A stretch of DNA of 44,813 nt from Fomitopsis serialis (Eukaryota; Basidiomycota; Agaricomycetes; Polyporales; Fomitopsidaceae), in NCBI RefSeq assembly GCF_022376445.1, contig NW_025955287.1, forward strand, positions 1 through 44,813, read 5' to 3'. The notes below the pieces were generated by a model, which was not told where the DNA came from, ran no database searches, and worked only from the letters and a program-made list of their open reading frames with translations. Positions 29,231 through 39,993 of the stretch are shown here, in pieces (positions within the stretch are counted from its first letter, which is position 1; each line of letters opens with the position of its first letter). The translations under genes were made by a program, and so were the position numbers.

Positions 29231-29285
29231 CACACGTGTCGACCGCGAGGGCGTAGGGCTTATGCCTCGCATGCAAAAGCAGCCC
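29231..29285 (-). repeat. divergent copy of the palindromic ~55-base repeat
   Basis: ACACGTGTCGACCGCGAGGGCG, then TAGGGCTTATGCCTCGCATGC, resembles the units at 29471 and 29931 but has more changes. Confidence 0.5.
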
Positions 29286-29910
29286 ACGGACGGATCACAT
29301 GGACGCGAGGGCAGGCGAGCGAGCAGGCTGAGGGGCGGGTAGGCCGACTGGCGGGCAGGCCGACGGGCATGCAGGCCGACGGGCGGGCCGGCAGACGGAC
29401 AAGCGAGCGGACGGGTGGGCAAGCGGATGGATAGGAGAGCGAGCAGACGGGAAAGTGAGTAGGCGACAGCACACGCCCACCGCGAGCGTGCTAGGCAATG
29501 CCCAGCACGCAGACACGGCCGACGGATGCACACGCAGGCGGGAAAACGGGTTCATGGGCAGGCGAGCGGGCGGACGAGCGGGAGGGGCAGGCGGACGAGC
29601 GGAGGGTGGACGGGCGGGAGAGCGAACGGGCGGGAGAGCGAACGGGCGGGAGAGCGAACGGGCGGGAGAGCGACGGGCGGACGGGCGGAGAGCGAACGGG
29701 CGGACGGGCGGACAAGTGGGCGAGCTGCGAGCAGGCAAGGAGATGAGCAAACAAGGAGACGAGTGGGTGGGCGAGTAGAAGAGAAGGTGAGCGGGAAAGT
29801 GGGTGGGTGGGCGAGTGAGAGGGCAGGCGGGCCAGAGGGAAAGCGAGCGAGAGGGAAAGCAAGTGAGAGGGAAAGCGAGCGAGAGGGAAAGCAGCGGGCG
29901 GGCCGCGGGT
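29280..29910. repeat. purine-biased GC-rich low-complexity block
   Basis: The + strand is dominated by GGGCGAGCG, GGCGGAC and AAAGCGAGCGAGAGGG words, with near-perfect short tandems such as ACGGGCGGGAGAGCGA (about 29615-29680) and GAGAGGGAAAGCGAGC (29838-29890). It is the opposite strand sense to the blocks at 13.2-14.2 and 16.3-16.7 kb. No gene is claimed despite open frames of up to about 250 codons. Confidence 0.8.
29471..29524 (-). repeat. copy of dispersed ~55-base repeat with palindromic core
   Basis: Core GAGCGTGCTAGGCAATGCCC followed by AGCACGCAGACACGGCC. Its reverse complement aligns with the units at 13652 and 14041. Confidence 0.7.
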
Positions 29911-29930
29911 ACAGAGTGCGGATGAGCATT

Positions 29931-29989
29931 ACACGCACGGCGACCGCGAGCGTGCAGGGCGAATGCCCAGCACGCAAGCACGGCCGACG
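29931..29989 (-). repeat. copy of dispersed ~55-base repeat with palindromic core
   Basis: ACACGCACGGCGACCGCGAG, then CGTGCAGGGCGAATGCCC and AGCACGCAAGCACGGCCG. GCAGGGC and GCCCAGC arms can pair. Confidence 0.7.
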
Positions 29990-30050
29990 AACAGAAGGCG
30001 GGCGCGTGAGTGAACAGCAAGTGAGCGCGACGGTGGGCAGGGCGCGCAAC

Positions 30051-30110
30051 ACACGCCAACCGTGAGTGCGCCAGGCGACTGCCCTACCGCCCCTGCACGT
30101 AGACACGGCC
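30051..30110 (-). repeat. divergent copy of dispersed ~55-base repeat
   Basis: ACACGCCAACCGTGAGTGCG, then CCAGGCGACTGCCC and CACGTAGACACGGCC. The spacing matches the other copies, but the core has more changes. Confidence 0.6.
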
Positions 30111-30119
30111 AAGATGTTA

Positions 30120-31241
30120 GTAAATAGAGACATTGTAATGGTAGTAATAACATGTTCTATGCATATACAGCAGCCATCGCGGCCAATCCACCCGAAGTAG
30201 ACGATTCATGGCTCGCAACTCAGAGAACCACTACACTAGTGTAGATAGACATCCCTACCGAATACAAGAACAGCTTTTGTGTTGTACTGCACCTCCATAT
30301 TTGTATTCCTCCGGTATATGTAACTAGGCATGTATCTAGTCCCTATTGTAGCATAAAAGACATGCATACATAGTGCAAAAACGACCCGAACACGAGTCGG
30401 CGATATGTTGCACATCGCCAAAAGCGCAGAACAATGATCTGCGATAGTCAGTGATTATCATCTATATCACACCATTCGACACCTACCTCTCTGACAAGCC
30501 AATATTCTCGGACTTGTTTTCTATTGTAGTCGATTGTCTTTTGATGTCCTGCCTTCCGACTGCAATATAGCATGAATTCGACCCCACACCTGCAGCTACA
30601 GAGAAATGATATGGGGATGTATGACAATGGTCAGCAAAGGTCAGCAATTCGTCAGCATCAGCATGACTTAGCTATTATCATTGCTTGTTGCTTGCCCTAC
30701 AACACGGAGATCGTAGCAATGCTTCGCCGATCTGTCGACTGTCTGCCTAGTTCATTTGTTCAAAGATACGGCATTCGACCGCTCGAGCACCATGAACAAT
30801 CATCACTATTTGATCATCAGCCTTACAAATACATCGGAATAATAGTCACAAAAGGACCCGAGACGAGCTCGTGAACGACCGTCCAAGCAACAGTAGGAAC
30901 CGAAAGGGAAGGGGAAATCTGCATGATGGGTTTAGTCGTAGAAAACGTGACTGGCACTTGGCCTTCAATGACCGTGACGGCGAGCTGGCAACCCGAGTGA
31001 GAGCGGAGGAGCGAGAGCAGACGAGCGAGATCGAAAGGAAAAAACTGGCACGAGGAATCAAAGGGAAATGGATGTGTACTGCACTACATTGTCAGTTAGA
31101 CAGGTCCAAGTTATTTTTACAGAAGGACTCACTTTAAGACCGCGCTGGAGTTGAACGTTGAGGGCCAAGTCGGCTGACTAATGTGAAGGCGTCAGCGATG
31201 TAGTCCAGAAGATCGCACGAGCTACTTAACGGTTGCGTAGT
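30120..31241. other. AT-richer stretch without recognised genes
   Basis: Composition changes sharply from the GC-rich block to near-average at about 30115. The longest frames are 88-100 codons with no family features. The right end is downstream of the DUF6698-type gene. Confidence 0.5.
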
Positions 31242-33201
31242 TTAGTTCTCGCCAGCCGCAGAGCCACGACGCTGGCGTGCTTGAAGACGACGCGCAGCCC
31301 GCTGTTGCTTGAGCTGAGCCACAGACGAAGGCCCCGTGCGAACGATGGTATTGGTAGTGCCGCCGCCAGGCATCTTGGTGCCAAATACTTGGCTATCATA
31401 CGTCGTGAGCCACTAGTAGTCTGCCAGAGTGAACTGGCAATCGACTGACGCGTTCCACCATGCGAGCGTATCATTGCGCCACTCGTCGTCTTCAAAGAGT
31501 GATAGTGCATTTTTGAAGAATCCCATCCCGGAGAAAGGACCGTCATCGGCGTGCCACTCGAGGACCGAAGACAATAGAAAACGCGCCTGCAGGAATCAGA
31601 GACAGGCACTACCCGGCGTGTGAAAGCTCGGACTTACAATGAGAGCAACATACAGGATGCTGTATTCATCGACCTTCGTGACTCCATACATCTTCGCGAC
31701 TGTCTGCCGACCGCCCTTCTTCACTTGTCCTGGCACTGTTGTCGTCACACTACTCGGCCCTAGGAACGTGGTCTTCCAGCACTTGAATGCAATCAGTAAG
31801 CATCATTTAAAGATGAGGTAAGACGACTAACCTTCAATAGGAATGGCGACTTGAGCAGACCCCAATCAAGGGCTTCTGGATTGTACTCGGTTTCACAATA
31901 CAAGAGTGATGGCCAGTCTTCATGGTCAATGTGTCGCCCATTTATGGCCCGAACGGACTGGCAAAACCTGTAGACGAATTATGAGCCTTAATTTTGTGTG
32001 CCACTCAAACTTACTTTTCGCGATCTTCGTCGAACTCATCGCGTTGATTCCGCGGACACAGCATTCGTGCTGCGGCATGACAGTGCCACCCACGCTGAGG
32101 CTTCGCGAGGGCACTGTCGGGAATGGTAAGTCCGTCGGCCTCGTATACGTACTTCAAGACCCTGTCTTTGAGGCGTGAGATGTCGTCTGTGCGAGCCTGT
32201 CGCTGAGCCTTGTCTATCTATAACAGATGAACCAATGTTAGTAGTGCGAGATCTTCAGCACAACACAAGGGAGTTACAAAGTGCGCGATAGTGTCAAAGT
32301 CAGCTTTATTCTTGATGTTCGGCAGGACTTTCTTGAGCACGGGACAGTAGTGAAGCAGCTTATTGAACATGTGTAACGTGTATCGTAGGTCCTCCTTCTC
32401 GCTGTACTAATGGGTAAGTAGTAAACCTCGTAGAGGCAACACGGAGAGCATATATGCGCTCTGCGTCGCATATATGCACTCTGTTGCATATATGCGCATA
32501 TACGCACAATCCTTCGAGCATTTCGTCCTTGATTGGTGGTCCGTCATCGTCGAGATTGAGTGTAGGGTTGTTTCGGAGATGCATACCGAGGCGGATTGTG
32601 TGCTTTGCGTTCTCCAGAGGCCCCATCCCACGTGGAATAAAGCGCGCAGCATCCCAGAAGGGCTTACTGAGGAGCAGATGAGACGGGAAGAGAGAGAGAG
32701 AGAAAATGCTGACATGAGAGGCGTGCGCGCGGTTCCCATGCTCAAGCCAACCTCGAGCACGAATTGCCTAAACTCCTCGGCATCCATCGCGTCGGCGTCC
32801 AGATCTTCAGCCTCGGCTTCATTGTCTTGTACTTCTTCAACTTCTGGTGGTGGCGGCGGCAGTGGTTGTACGTCTCCCTCCGGCTCTTGCTCGGCATCTG
32901 CAACACCCAAGTCGTCAGCGGCCTACTATATGCGGTGCTACGAGTTGCAAACCATCTCGGCGTCGTAGTCTCTTCCTCTTCTTCGGTGGCGGTGGTGGTG
33001 GCTCAACTTCCTCTTCCTCTTCCTCTTCCTCTTCCTCTTCTTCCTCCTCTTCTGCACTTGATTCGACAGGGGTGGTGCCTTCTTCTTGCGTTTCTTACCC
33101 AACTCGTCACCGTGAGATTGGTGAGTGGTTTTCTCCTTGTGTTTGGACTGAGAGACGACTGCGCCAGAGGCGGGTTTGGTAGCAGAGGAGCGTGGTGACA
33201 T
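31242..33201 (-). CDS. DUF6698-type basidiomycete protein
   Basis: Ten exons join in frame on the minus strand: 33201-33099, 33051-32953, 32897-32752, 32662-32504, 32406-32278, 32217-32015, 31967-31832, 31781-31638, 31586-31450 and 31392-31242, about 468 residues. The N-terminus is charged: a Glu run, PPPPPPKKRKRLRRR (a likely nuclear signal), then an acidic segment. The C-terminal half fits the DUF6698 layout: HCHAAARMLCPRNQRDEFDE, LGPSSV, MYGVTKVDEYSILYVALI, ARFLLSSVLEWHADDGPFSG, and LAWWNAQVFG near the end, followed by a basic tail. The function of this family is unknown, and it is strongly expanded in some mushroom genomes. It is transcribed away from the neighbouring transposase across a 208-base gap, which may mean it is transposon cargo. 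The DUF number is from memory of the family pattern. Confidence 0.75.
32448..32505. repeat. clustered GCATATATGC palindromes in an intron
   Basis: Perfect 10-base palindromes GCATATATGC at 32448-32457, 32468-32477 and 32486-32495, plus a near copy GCATATACGC at 32496-32505. All but the last two bases lie in the fourth intron of the DUF6698-type gene, whose donor GTATATGC is part of the last copy. Confidence 0.9.
33009..33051. repeat. CTTCCT microsatellite coding a Glu run
   Basis: About six to seven units of CTTCCT and variants on the + strand. Read on the minus strand they encode the run of glutamates at the start of exon 2 of the DUF6698-type gene. Confidence 0.9.
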
Positions 33202-33409
33202 CGTAGTACAAAGTCAAGTTGCAATAAGTGACGAGGAGCAAGTGACGCGTCGGAGAACGCGAGTGTCTGGAACACGTGACCGCCGTGTCTCGCGTCAGTG
33301 GCTGAGCCTTGCATCTTCAAGTCGCAAAGTCGCTGAGACTCTCCATCTTGTGTGCTCCGCGATGCGATGGCATCGTGTGTTTCTCATCCTGCTGCTTTGT
33401 CTCTCCCTC
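33202..33409. promoter_or_regulatory. shared region between divergent genes
   Basis: Only 208 bases separate the two start codons (33201 minus, 33410 plus). Both promoters must lie here or overlap the genes. No clear TATA box or other site could be picked out. Confidence 0.4.
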
Positions 33410-36400
33410 ATGGCGTCTTTGCTGAACAAATGCCTTGGCTGCAAAGCGACTTTCGACGACTCGCGTGCCCTCAAAAAGCACGAAAGATCATGCGAGAAGA
33501 ACACGATCTTCACAACAACTTCCCTGCAGAAGCGCGTCCGAGCTCCCGATGTTACGGTCAAGGCAAGGAAAAAGGCTAGAGTTGATGAGGAGGTGTTGGT
33601 GCATAGTGATAGGGAAATGCCACGGGATGAGGTGCGCAGAACAGACCTTGCTCAACTTTGCCATGAACTGATAACTTGGATGCTAGCTGCCCGTCATTCA
33701 GAGTACCGAGCTGGGCAATTCATCTGGATCCAGAACGAGTAATACTACTCTCTCTACGGCACCCAATGCATCTGTTATCCCTCCAGAGTCTCGCAGCCAT
33801 GCTGGGCGCAAACACAGAGCGCTGCGACGCCTCGATGACTACCTTCCTTCCACAAGTGTTGGCCTTCCGGCGCACATACCAACCCACCTTGTCCTTGACG
33901 ACGATGATTCCACATCTGCTGAAGCTCCCAATAATGCGACTGACCCGACATTGAACCATGACATCACCATCGGAGAGTCTGAACCCCCTATCCGCCCAGT
34001 CTCGTACTTCCAAACTGAACCGGATGACTTCGGTTCATTCCGTTGCTACAGTACTCGCCCTTCTACAGAGCCCCAGGAGTCAGCCACTCTCGATGAGCTC
34101 AGTGATGCCCCTACGCTCCGTCCCTTGGACCGCAGTCGTGACGGTGCTTCCGTCTTGCAAGGCTTTGGCCCAAGCATCGTGCAGAAGGTCCAAAGTGGTG
34201 CAGAGAAGGCCAAAGATTGGTTCTACCCCTTCCTCAATGCCACCATCTTTCGCCTCATGGCCTGGGCGAACACCGGGTCAGTTGTGAAGTCAGACAAGGA
34301 AGTCCAGCGGCTTGTAGACGAGGTCTTCCTTGCCCACGACTTCGATCGCGAGGAGCTGCGTCAGTTCCGTGTCGCAAGGGAATTCGAACGCCTAGACAGT
34401 CTCGACAAGCCGGGCAACATCTTCTCAAGTGAAGATGGATGGCATGAAGGGTCCGTCAAGATTCATGTCCCTAAGGAGGGCTTGAAACACGCATCGGAAG
34501 CCGAGACCCCTGCCTTTCCATGTACCCAACGTGTACTTCCGGAAACTGGCTGAGGTCATTCGCTCGGCGACAGAGAACACCGACGCCCGGCGTGTCAACT
34601 GGCTGCCATTCCGGCGGTATTGGAGACGTCGGAAGGTTGAGATGTCTCAGTCCGATTCAGGAGACAGTGACACCGAGTCATCGTCGGATTCCACGCCAGA
34701 CTCGGACAACAAGTACGAAAACATCCGTCTCTTCTCTGATCTCACCGACACCGACGCAATGCTTGAAGAAGATGCTAGGATCCGTACGATGCCGCGCCAG
34801 CCTGGAGATGCCCCGGAAGTTGAGTACGCAGTGGCACCACTCATGGTCTGGTCGAAGACTCGTTGACACATTTCTCGCGAACCTTCGGTGGAGCGCACCT
34901 TTGGCCAGTATATGTGTACTTCGGATGGTTATCGAAGTACATCCGTGGACGACCAACATCGTTTGCAGCTCACCATCTCGCATACCTACCATCAGTGAGT
35001 GCTTAGCAAATATGAATGTAACGGTGCGTGGGCTGACGAAGATTAGCTTCCGGATTCCATACAAGACTGGTATCAGAAGACGTATGGCACCACAGCGACC
35101 GCAGACGTCCTCCGTTTCTGCAAGAAGGAACTCATGCACGCGATCTGGTGTCTCTTCATGGACGACAGCTTCATGGATGCATATCGGAATGGCATGCTTA
35201 TACACTGTAGCGATGGTGTTCTGCGTCGCTTCTTTCCAAGGTTCTTTACATACTCCGCTGATTATCCAGAGAAGTATGTTCGTCTGTTGCTGCGCCATTT
35301 CACATTACTGACCGACGACGCCTACTGCAGAGTGTTACTTGCATGCCTCCGTTTCCTCGGAAAATGCCCATGTCCGCGATGTCTTATCAACAAATCAGAT
35401 ATCCTCGACATGGGCTCATCTGCAGATCTCCAGCTACGCATGAACATTCGCATCGACTGTAAAAAGTTGTGGTCCATTATTGATCGAGTGCGCCGGTGGA
35501 TATTCAAACAAGGGTATGCTTTGACGAGCAAGGCAATTGGTCAAGTAATGGATCCGATCTCCATTCTCCCAACAAGAGTACGTTGAATGTGTGTTCTTGA
35601 TTTAGCAAGCCAGGCTAATCAATAGATCAGAGTGCCTTCTCTACGCGCCTGGCCGACACTGGATTCAACCATTATTCCCTCTTTGTTCCTGATATTCTCC
35701 ACGAGTTCGAACTTGGCGTGTGGAAGGCCATATTCGTGCATCTGTTAAGGATTTTATATGCCGAAGGGAAGGATCGCATTCAAATCCTAAATGAACGGTG
35801 CGTCAATATTCTGACATCATTGCCACAGTGCTAATATATGTGGTCATTGCAGTTTTCGCCGTGTTCCCACCTTTGGTCGTAGCACGATCCGTCGATTCTC
35901 ACGAAACGTATCCGGACTGAAGCAGATGGCTGGGCGTGATTTTGAGGACATCCTTCAGGTAAGCTACACATTGTCATTTCGGATACTATGTGCTCAATAG
36001 CTTTGCATACCAGTGCATCATCCCCGTATTCGATGGACTCCTCCCTCCCCCGCATGACGAGCTTGTGGCGACACTGCTATTCCAACTCGCATACTGGCAT
36101 GGACTTGCGAAGCTTCGCCTACATACAGACGAAACAGTGGCACTGTTGCATGCCGCAACGCGTGCACTCGGGAAGATCACGCGCAAGTTTCTGAGTAAGA
36201 CATGTGAAGCATACGACACTCGAGAGCTCCCTAGGGAGGAAGCCGCACGTGGTCGCCGTAAGGCAGCGATGATGGCAAAAAGAGGGGTCAAAGCCAAGTC
36301 GAAAGGTACACAGAAGCGTGCACAGAAGTCTTCTGTCGGAGGCGCACCAGCTCCAGCACCACAAACCGGCGCCAAGCGTAAATTGCTCAACTTGCTAACG

Positions 36401-38252
36401 TTCAAGTGGCACTCGTTAGGCCACTACGCTTCTGCCATCCCTTGGTTTGGGCCACTCGATGGTGTCAATACACAAACGGTAAGATCTCGACGTGTCACCG
36501 ATGTGATATATGCAGCAGATGATAATCTGCCATATGATAGGGTGAAATGGAACATCGTCGGGTGAAGCGGTTCTATATTCGCACAAACAAGAACAACGCT
36601 GCCCGGCAAATAGCTCGACGGCAACGCCGTGAACATCATCTCAGGAAGATCCTCCAGAGAGATCGCGAGTGGCATGCAGAACAAGTCGCACAAGAAGCTC
36701 GCAAAGCCCAGCTTGAGTCCCGCGAACACGCTCACGAAGCCCAACTTGAGCCGCGCAAACAAGTGCACGTAGAACGCCCTCATAACGGGACACTGACACA
36801 CACCGTGGCTTCCGGGTCCGGGACGCAGCCTGCCGCAAGGCATGGCGCTGCGCTTACTGTATCACAGGAAGACCCACTCCCTTTCCAGACGTCTCCACAC
36901 GAACGTTATCATATGTCAAGCTCCGAACGGCACTACAAGAATATCTCCAAGTGGGTCAACACTGGCATGCGTAATAATGACCCTGTGTTTACGGTCAGTG
37001 ATTCAAGTACACGAGCACTGATTGCCATACTGACCATGTCCTCGGACAGAATTTCGTACCAATGCTCAAGGACCACCTTCTCTCACGACTGACAAACCGT
37101 GAATATGACGGCGACGAAGATAGCTTTGGACCAGATGAACATGACACAGTAAGCTTCGTCCATGACCGCATTTTCCTTCACAAGGCCCTTCGTATCAATT
37201 ATACCACGTACGACATGCGACGAGCTCAGGACACGATCAACCCTCGTATCCGATCGGACATCATGCTTCTGGCACCACATGAAGATGACGAAGACGACAA
37301 TGCAAATGGACATCCATACTGGTATGCTCGAGTTATTGGGATTTTCCACCTTAACGTCAAGCATCGCGGCTTCCTGTCGAAATCGAAGTCTGCTCAACGC
37401 ATGGACGTGCTCTGGATTCGATGGTTCGGTCGCGATACCACAGCGCCCGGTGGCTTCGAGACCTGCCGTCTTCACCGCATCGGATTCATCAATCATGACG
37501 CCCCGAACGCCTTTGGTTTCCTCGACCCCAAGCAAGTTCTCCGAGCATGCCATATCCTACCGTGCTTTGCATACAATTTTACGGCTGAGTATCTTCCACC
37601 ATCCATAGCACGCCAACCAGAAGAGCGCGACATGGACTATGTCTATTATTATGTTGGCATGTACGTCTTGTGCCAGTGGTCAATAGTACCGGGCTCCTTT
37701 GAACAGTACTCACCTTATAGCTTCTACAGGTTCGCTGATCGTGACATGCTGATGCGCTACATTGGTGGTGCAATCGGGCACAAAGGCCTACCGTCTAGCC
37801 GGGTCACAGCGCGATCCCTCTTGGCGGCTATCTTGAAGTTTCGCTCCCTGTGCAAGCAGACGATCAGCATTCGGTACCCAAAAGGTGAAATGAACACCGT
37901 CTTGCTGGACGACCTCTGGGAGAAGGCAATGGGTCATGATATGGCACCCCATGCGGAAGACATGGCCCGGGCAGATCCAGAGAGCCGACAAGCAGACGAG
38001 GTGATCCCTAGTGACGAAGAAGACTTTGGGTATCATTGGAGCTCCGAGTCTAGTGACGATGGCGATCATGAAGCTAGCGACGGGGACGAAAGGCTTGAGG
38101 TAGTAGATGCTGACATGGTTGGAAATGAAGGCGATAGCGACGCAGACAGTGGCAAGGAAGATGACGAGGACGTTCAAGAAGACCTTGATGCTGAGGATGA
38201 GGAGGAAGGATGGGAGGACGACTTTGATCAAGATGGTTATGCATCACCTTAG
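33410..38252 (+). pseudogene. Plavaka-like DNA transposase with two frameshifts
   Basis: Ten exons: 33410-33631, 33702-34994, 35047-35273, 35331-35577, 35631-35797, 35853-35958, 36014-36478, 36541-36993, 37050-37660 and 37730-38252. The N-terminus carries a C2HC-type zinc finger (C8, C11, H24, C28). The body matches a transposase family abundant in Agaricomycetes: LWPVYVYFGWLSKYIRG, HAIWCLFMDDSFMDAY, RRFFPRFFTYSADYPEK, CPCPRCLI, LHEFELGVWKAI, FGRSTIRRFSRNVSGLK, AGRDFEDILQCIIPVF, GEMEHRRVKRFYIRTNKN and YYYVGMFADRDMLMR, then an acidic tail. Two frame breaks in exon 2 cannot be introns: one extra C near 34518 and a two-base gain (or one-base loss) near 34855, just after LMVWS. The copy is therefore inactive unless these are assembly errors. 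Terminal inverted repeats were not found by eye. The family name is by pattern. Confidence 0.8.
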
Positions 38253-39993
38253 GTGCGTCTGAGCCGTTGTCGTGTCTCTGTAGTAGTACTGATTCACGGT
38301 GATAATCCTTCAGCATATTGTAGGCATTAGAACTGCAGTACTTGTCCAAGTCATTGGACGGATGAAAGCTGGACTTTACCTTGCCGGGCATTGCAGAGCC
38401 TCCGCCGCCATGATCCGACTCGATCTGACTCCGAGTCGTCGCAGCCAGGCTGTTCATAAGACTCGTAGTCACGGACTGCTTATGGTTCACCGCCGCTGAC
38501 AGTCCCTCTAAGGCTTTGGTGCTAATTATCTTGCTGATATTACTTCCACCCATTTCGAATCTCCGCCGCTAGGATTAGAACGGCATGATCCCGTGGTTCG
38601 TCCTTCGTGTTGAACGCACTCACATCCGTAGCCACAGTGATCTGCGAGGGTGGCAGCTTGGGAAATGTCCGGTGAGTCACTGCTTCATAGTACCTATAAC
38701 CCCTCCTAACTACTATGGATTTATACAGTCAATCGCAAGGCGGTGGACGCTCGTCCGGACGACATGCGCAGAACACTTGGCGCCTCCGACAGCCAGGCCT
38801 GACAGTGACAATGGCCCATGTGTCCTGCGGACACTTTGGCCCCGGGGTACAATCAAAAATCACCTAAATCCGTTTTTATATTCTGGCATTCCAACTAACT
38901 AGGTCCCAGTACTTTATTCTAGACGGAACGAGCCCGACGGGACGCTTTCTGAGGATGCGCGGCTTGACAGGCGGTCCGGCGCTCATACGCTCGGAAGTTC
39001 TCACGCTGGTCTGGTGCGAGCTCGTACGCGATGTTAATTATCCTCGTTCCTCTGCCGGTTCTACTACCGTGCATCCACTTTTGTTTGATCGCCATGGTAT
39101 ATTTCTACACGCAGAAACTTTCAACGGAGTTAATTGGAGCACGGGTACTACTGGTAAGCAAATATCTGGTGTTCGGCTCTCAGCGGCTAACCCATCTGCG
39201 ATTATCTTTACAAGTCGGTCTTAGGGATGTACGACAAACAACCGTCAGCACGATATCGAAAGATAACTGTTCGTCACTATGAAGCGTGGCTATCTGCAGT
39301 TATCTTGCGAAATCATACAGCGGTGAGTCGATCTTTCTCTGTCTGCACATATCAGCAGAATGCACTTTTGCTGATGATGGTTACGGAGAGTACCACCCCT
39401 GGTCGGCCTCACATGCGATCTCGAGACTAAGAAGTTGCACACACCAACCCTGCGTTAACGACAACTGTGCGTGTGGACATAAACCAGATAGCTCAGCGCT
39501 GAACATCTATCCTTAGTGACTCCGAACAAACCTTCACACCCCTCTGGGCGTCCGCGCTCGAAGCGATCAGTCAGAGCCGTGTTCCCGGCGTGCAGCACCT
39601 ACGATGACCGGTCATCTATGGTCATCATGCAAGGCTAGCGTAACCTTTGGCCAAATGAACAGTACGCCAGGGGCGGAAGCTACGGCAATGAGTGCACGGA
39701 TGTACCATAATGCTCGATGTCATGTTCAAAGCTATCTAGGCTCGCAATGCGCGACTTCTGAGAGAAGCGATGCCTCTCGGGTGTCTATATGTCTATATAC
39801 TCAAGCACACCGTCACGTTGCTAGTTGGTATGGTAAGGGTACGAATTCGTTCATCAGTCGAATGTGCAGCGCTGTTGATCGTTGATTGTGCTAGATCTTT
39901 TGTGTGGTTCGTCTGTGGTATAAACATCGAATCCGATTCTGAGTCCTGTAAGTAACATGTGAGTCATGACCAACAGTGCGCTCGCTGCCAGAC
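38253..39993. other. 1.7-kb stretch without recognised genes
   Basis: Short frames on both strands (up to 159 codons, partly antisense to the transposase 3' end) show no family features. It may contain the right end of the transposon and the promoter of the prenyltransferase, but no boundary or repeat could be defined. Confidence 0.5.

Noticed and set aside
29295..30133. Minus-strand Pro/Ala/Arg-rich frames of up to 254 codons
   Set aside because: Pure low-complexity translation of the purine-rich repeat block.
37640..37730. Continuous read-through of the last transposase intron
   Set aside because: The interval is open by chance, but strong GTACGT and TACAG sites remove it and restore the family motif VGMFADRDM.
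38074..38553. Minus-strand frame of 159 codons starting at 38553
   Set aside because: Most of it is antisense to the acidic tail of the transposase, and the rest has no family features.
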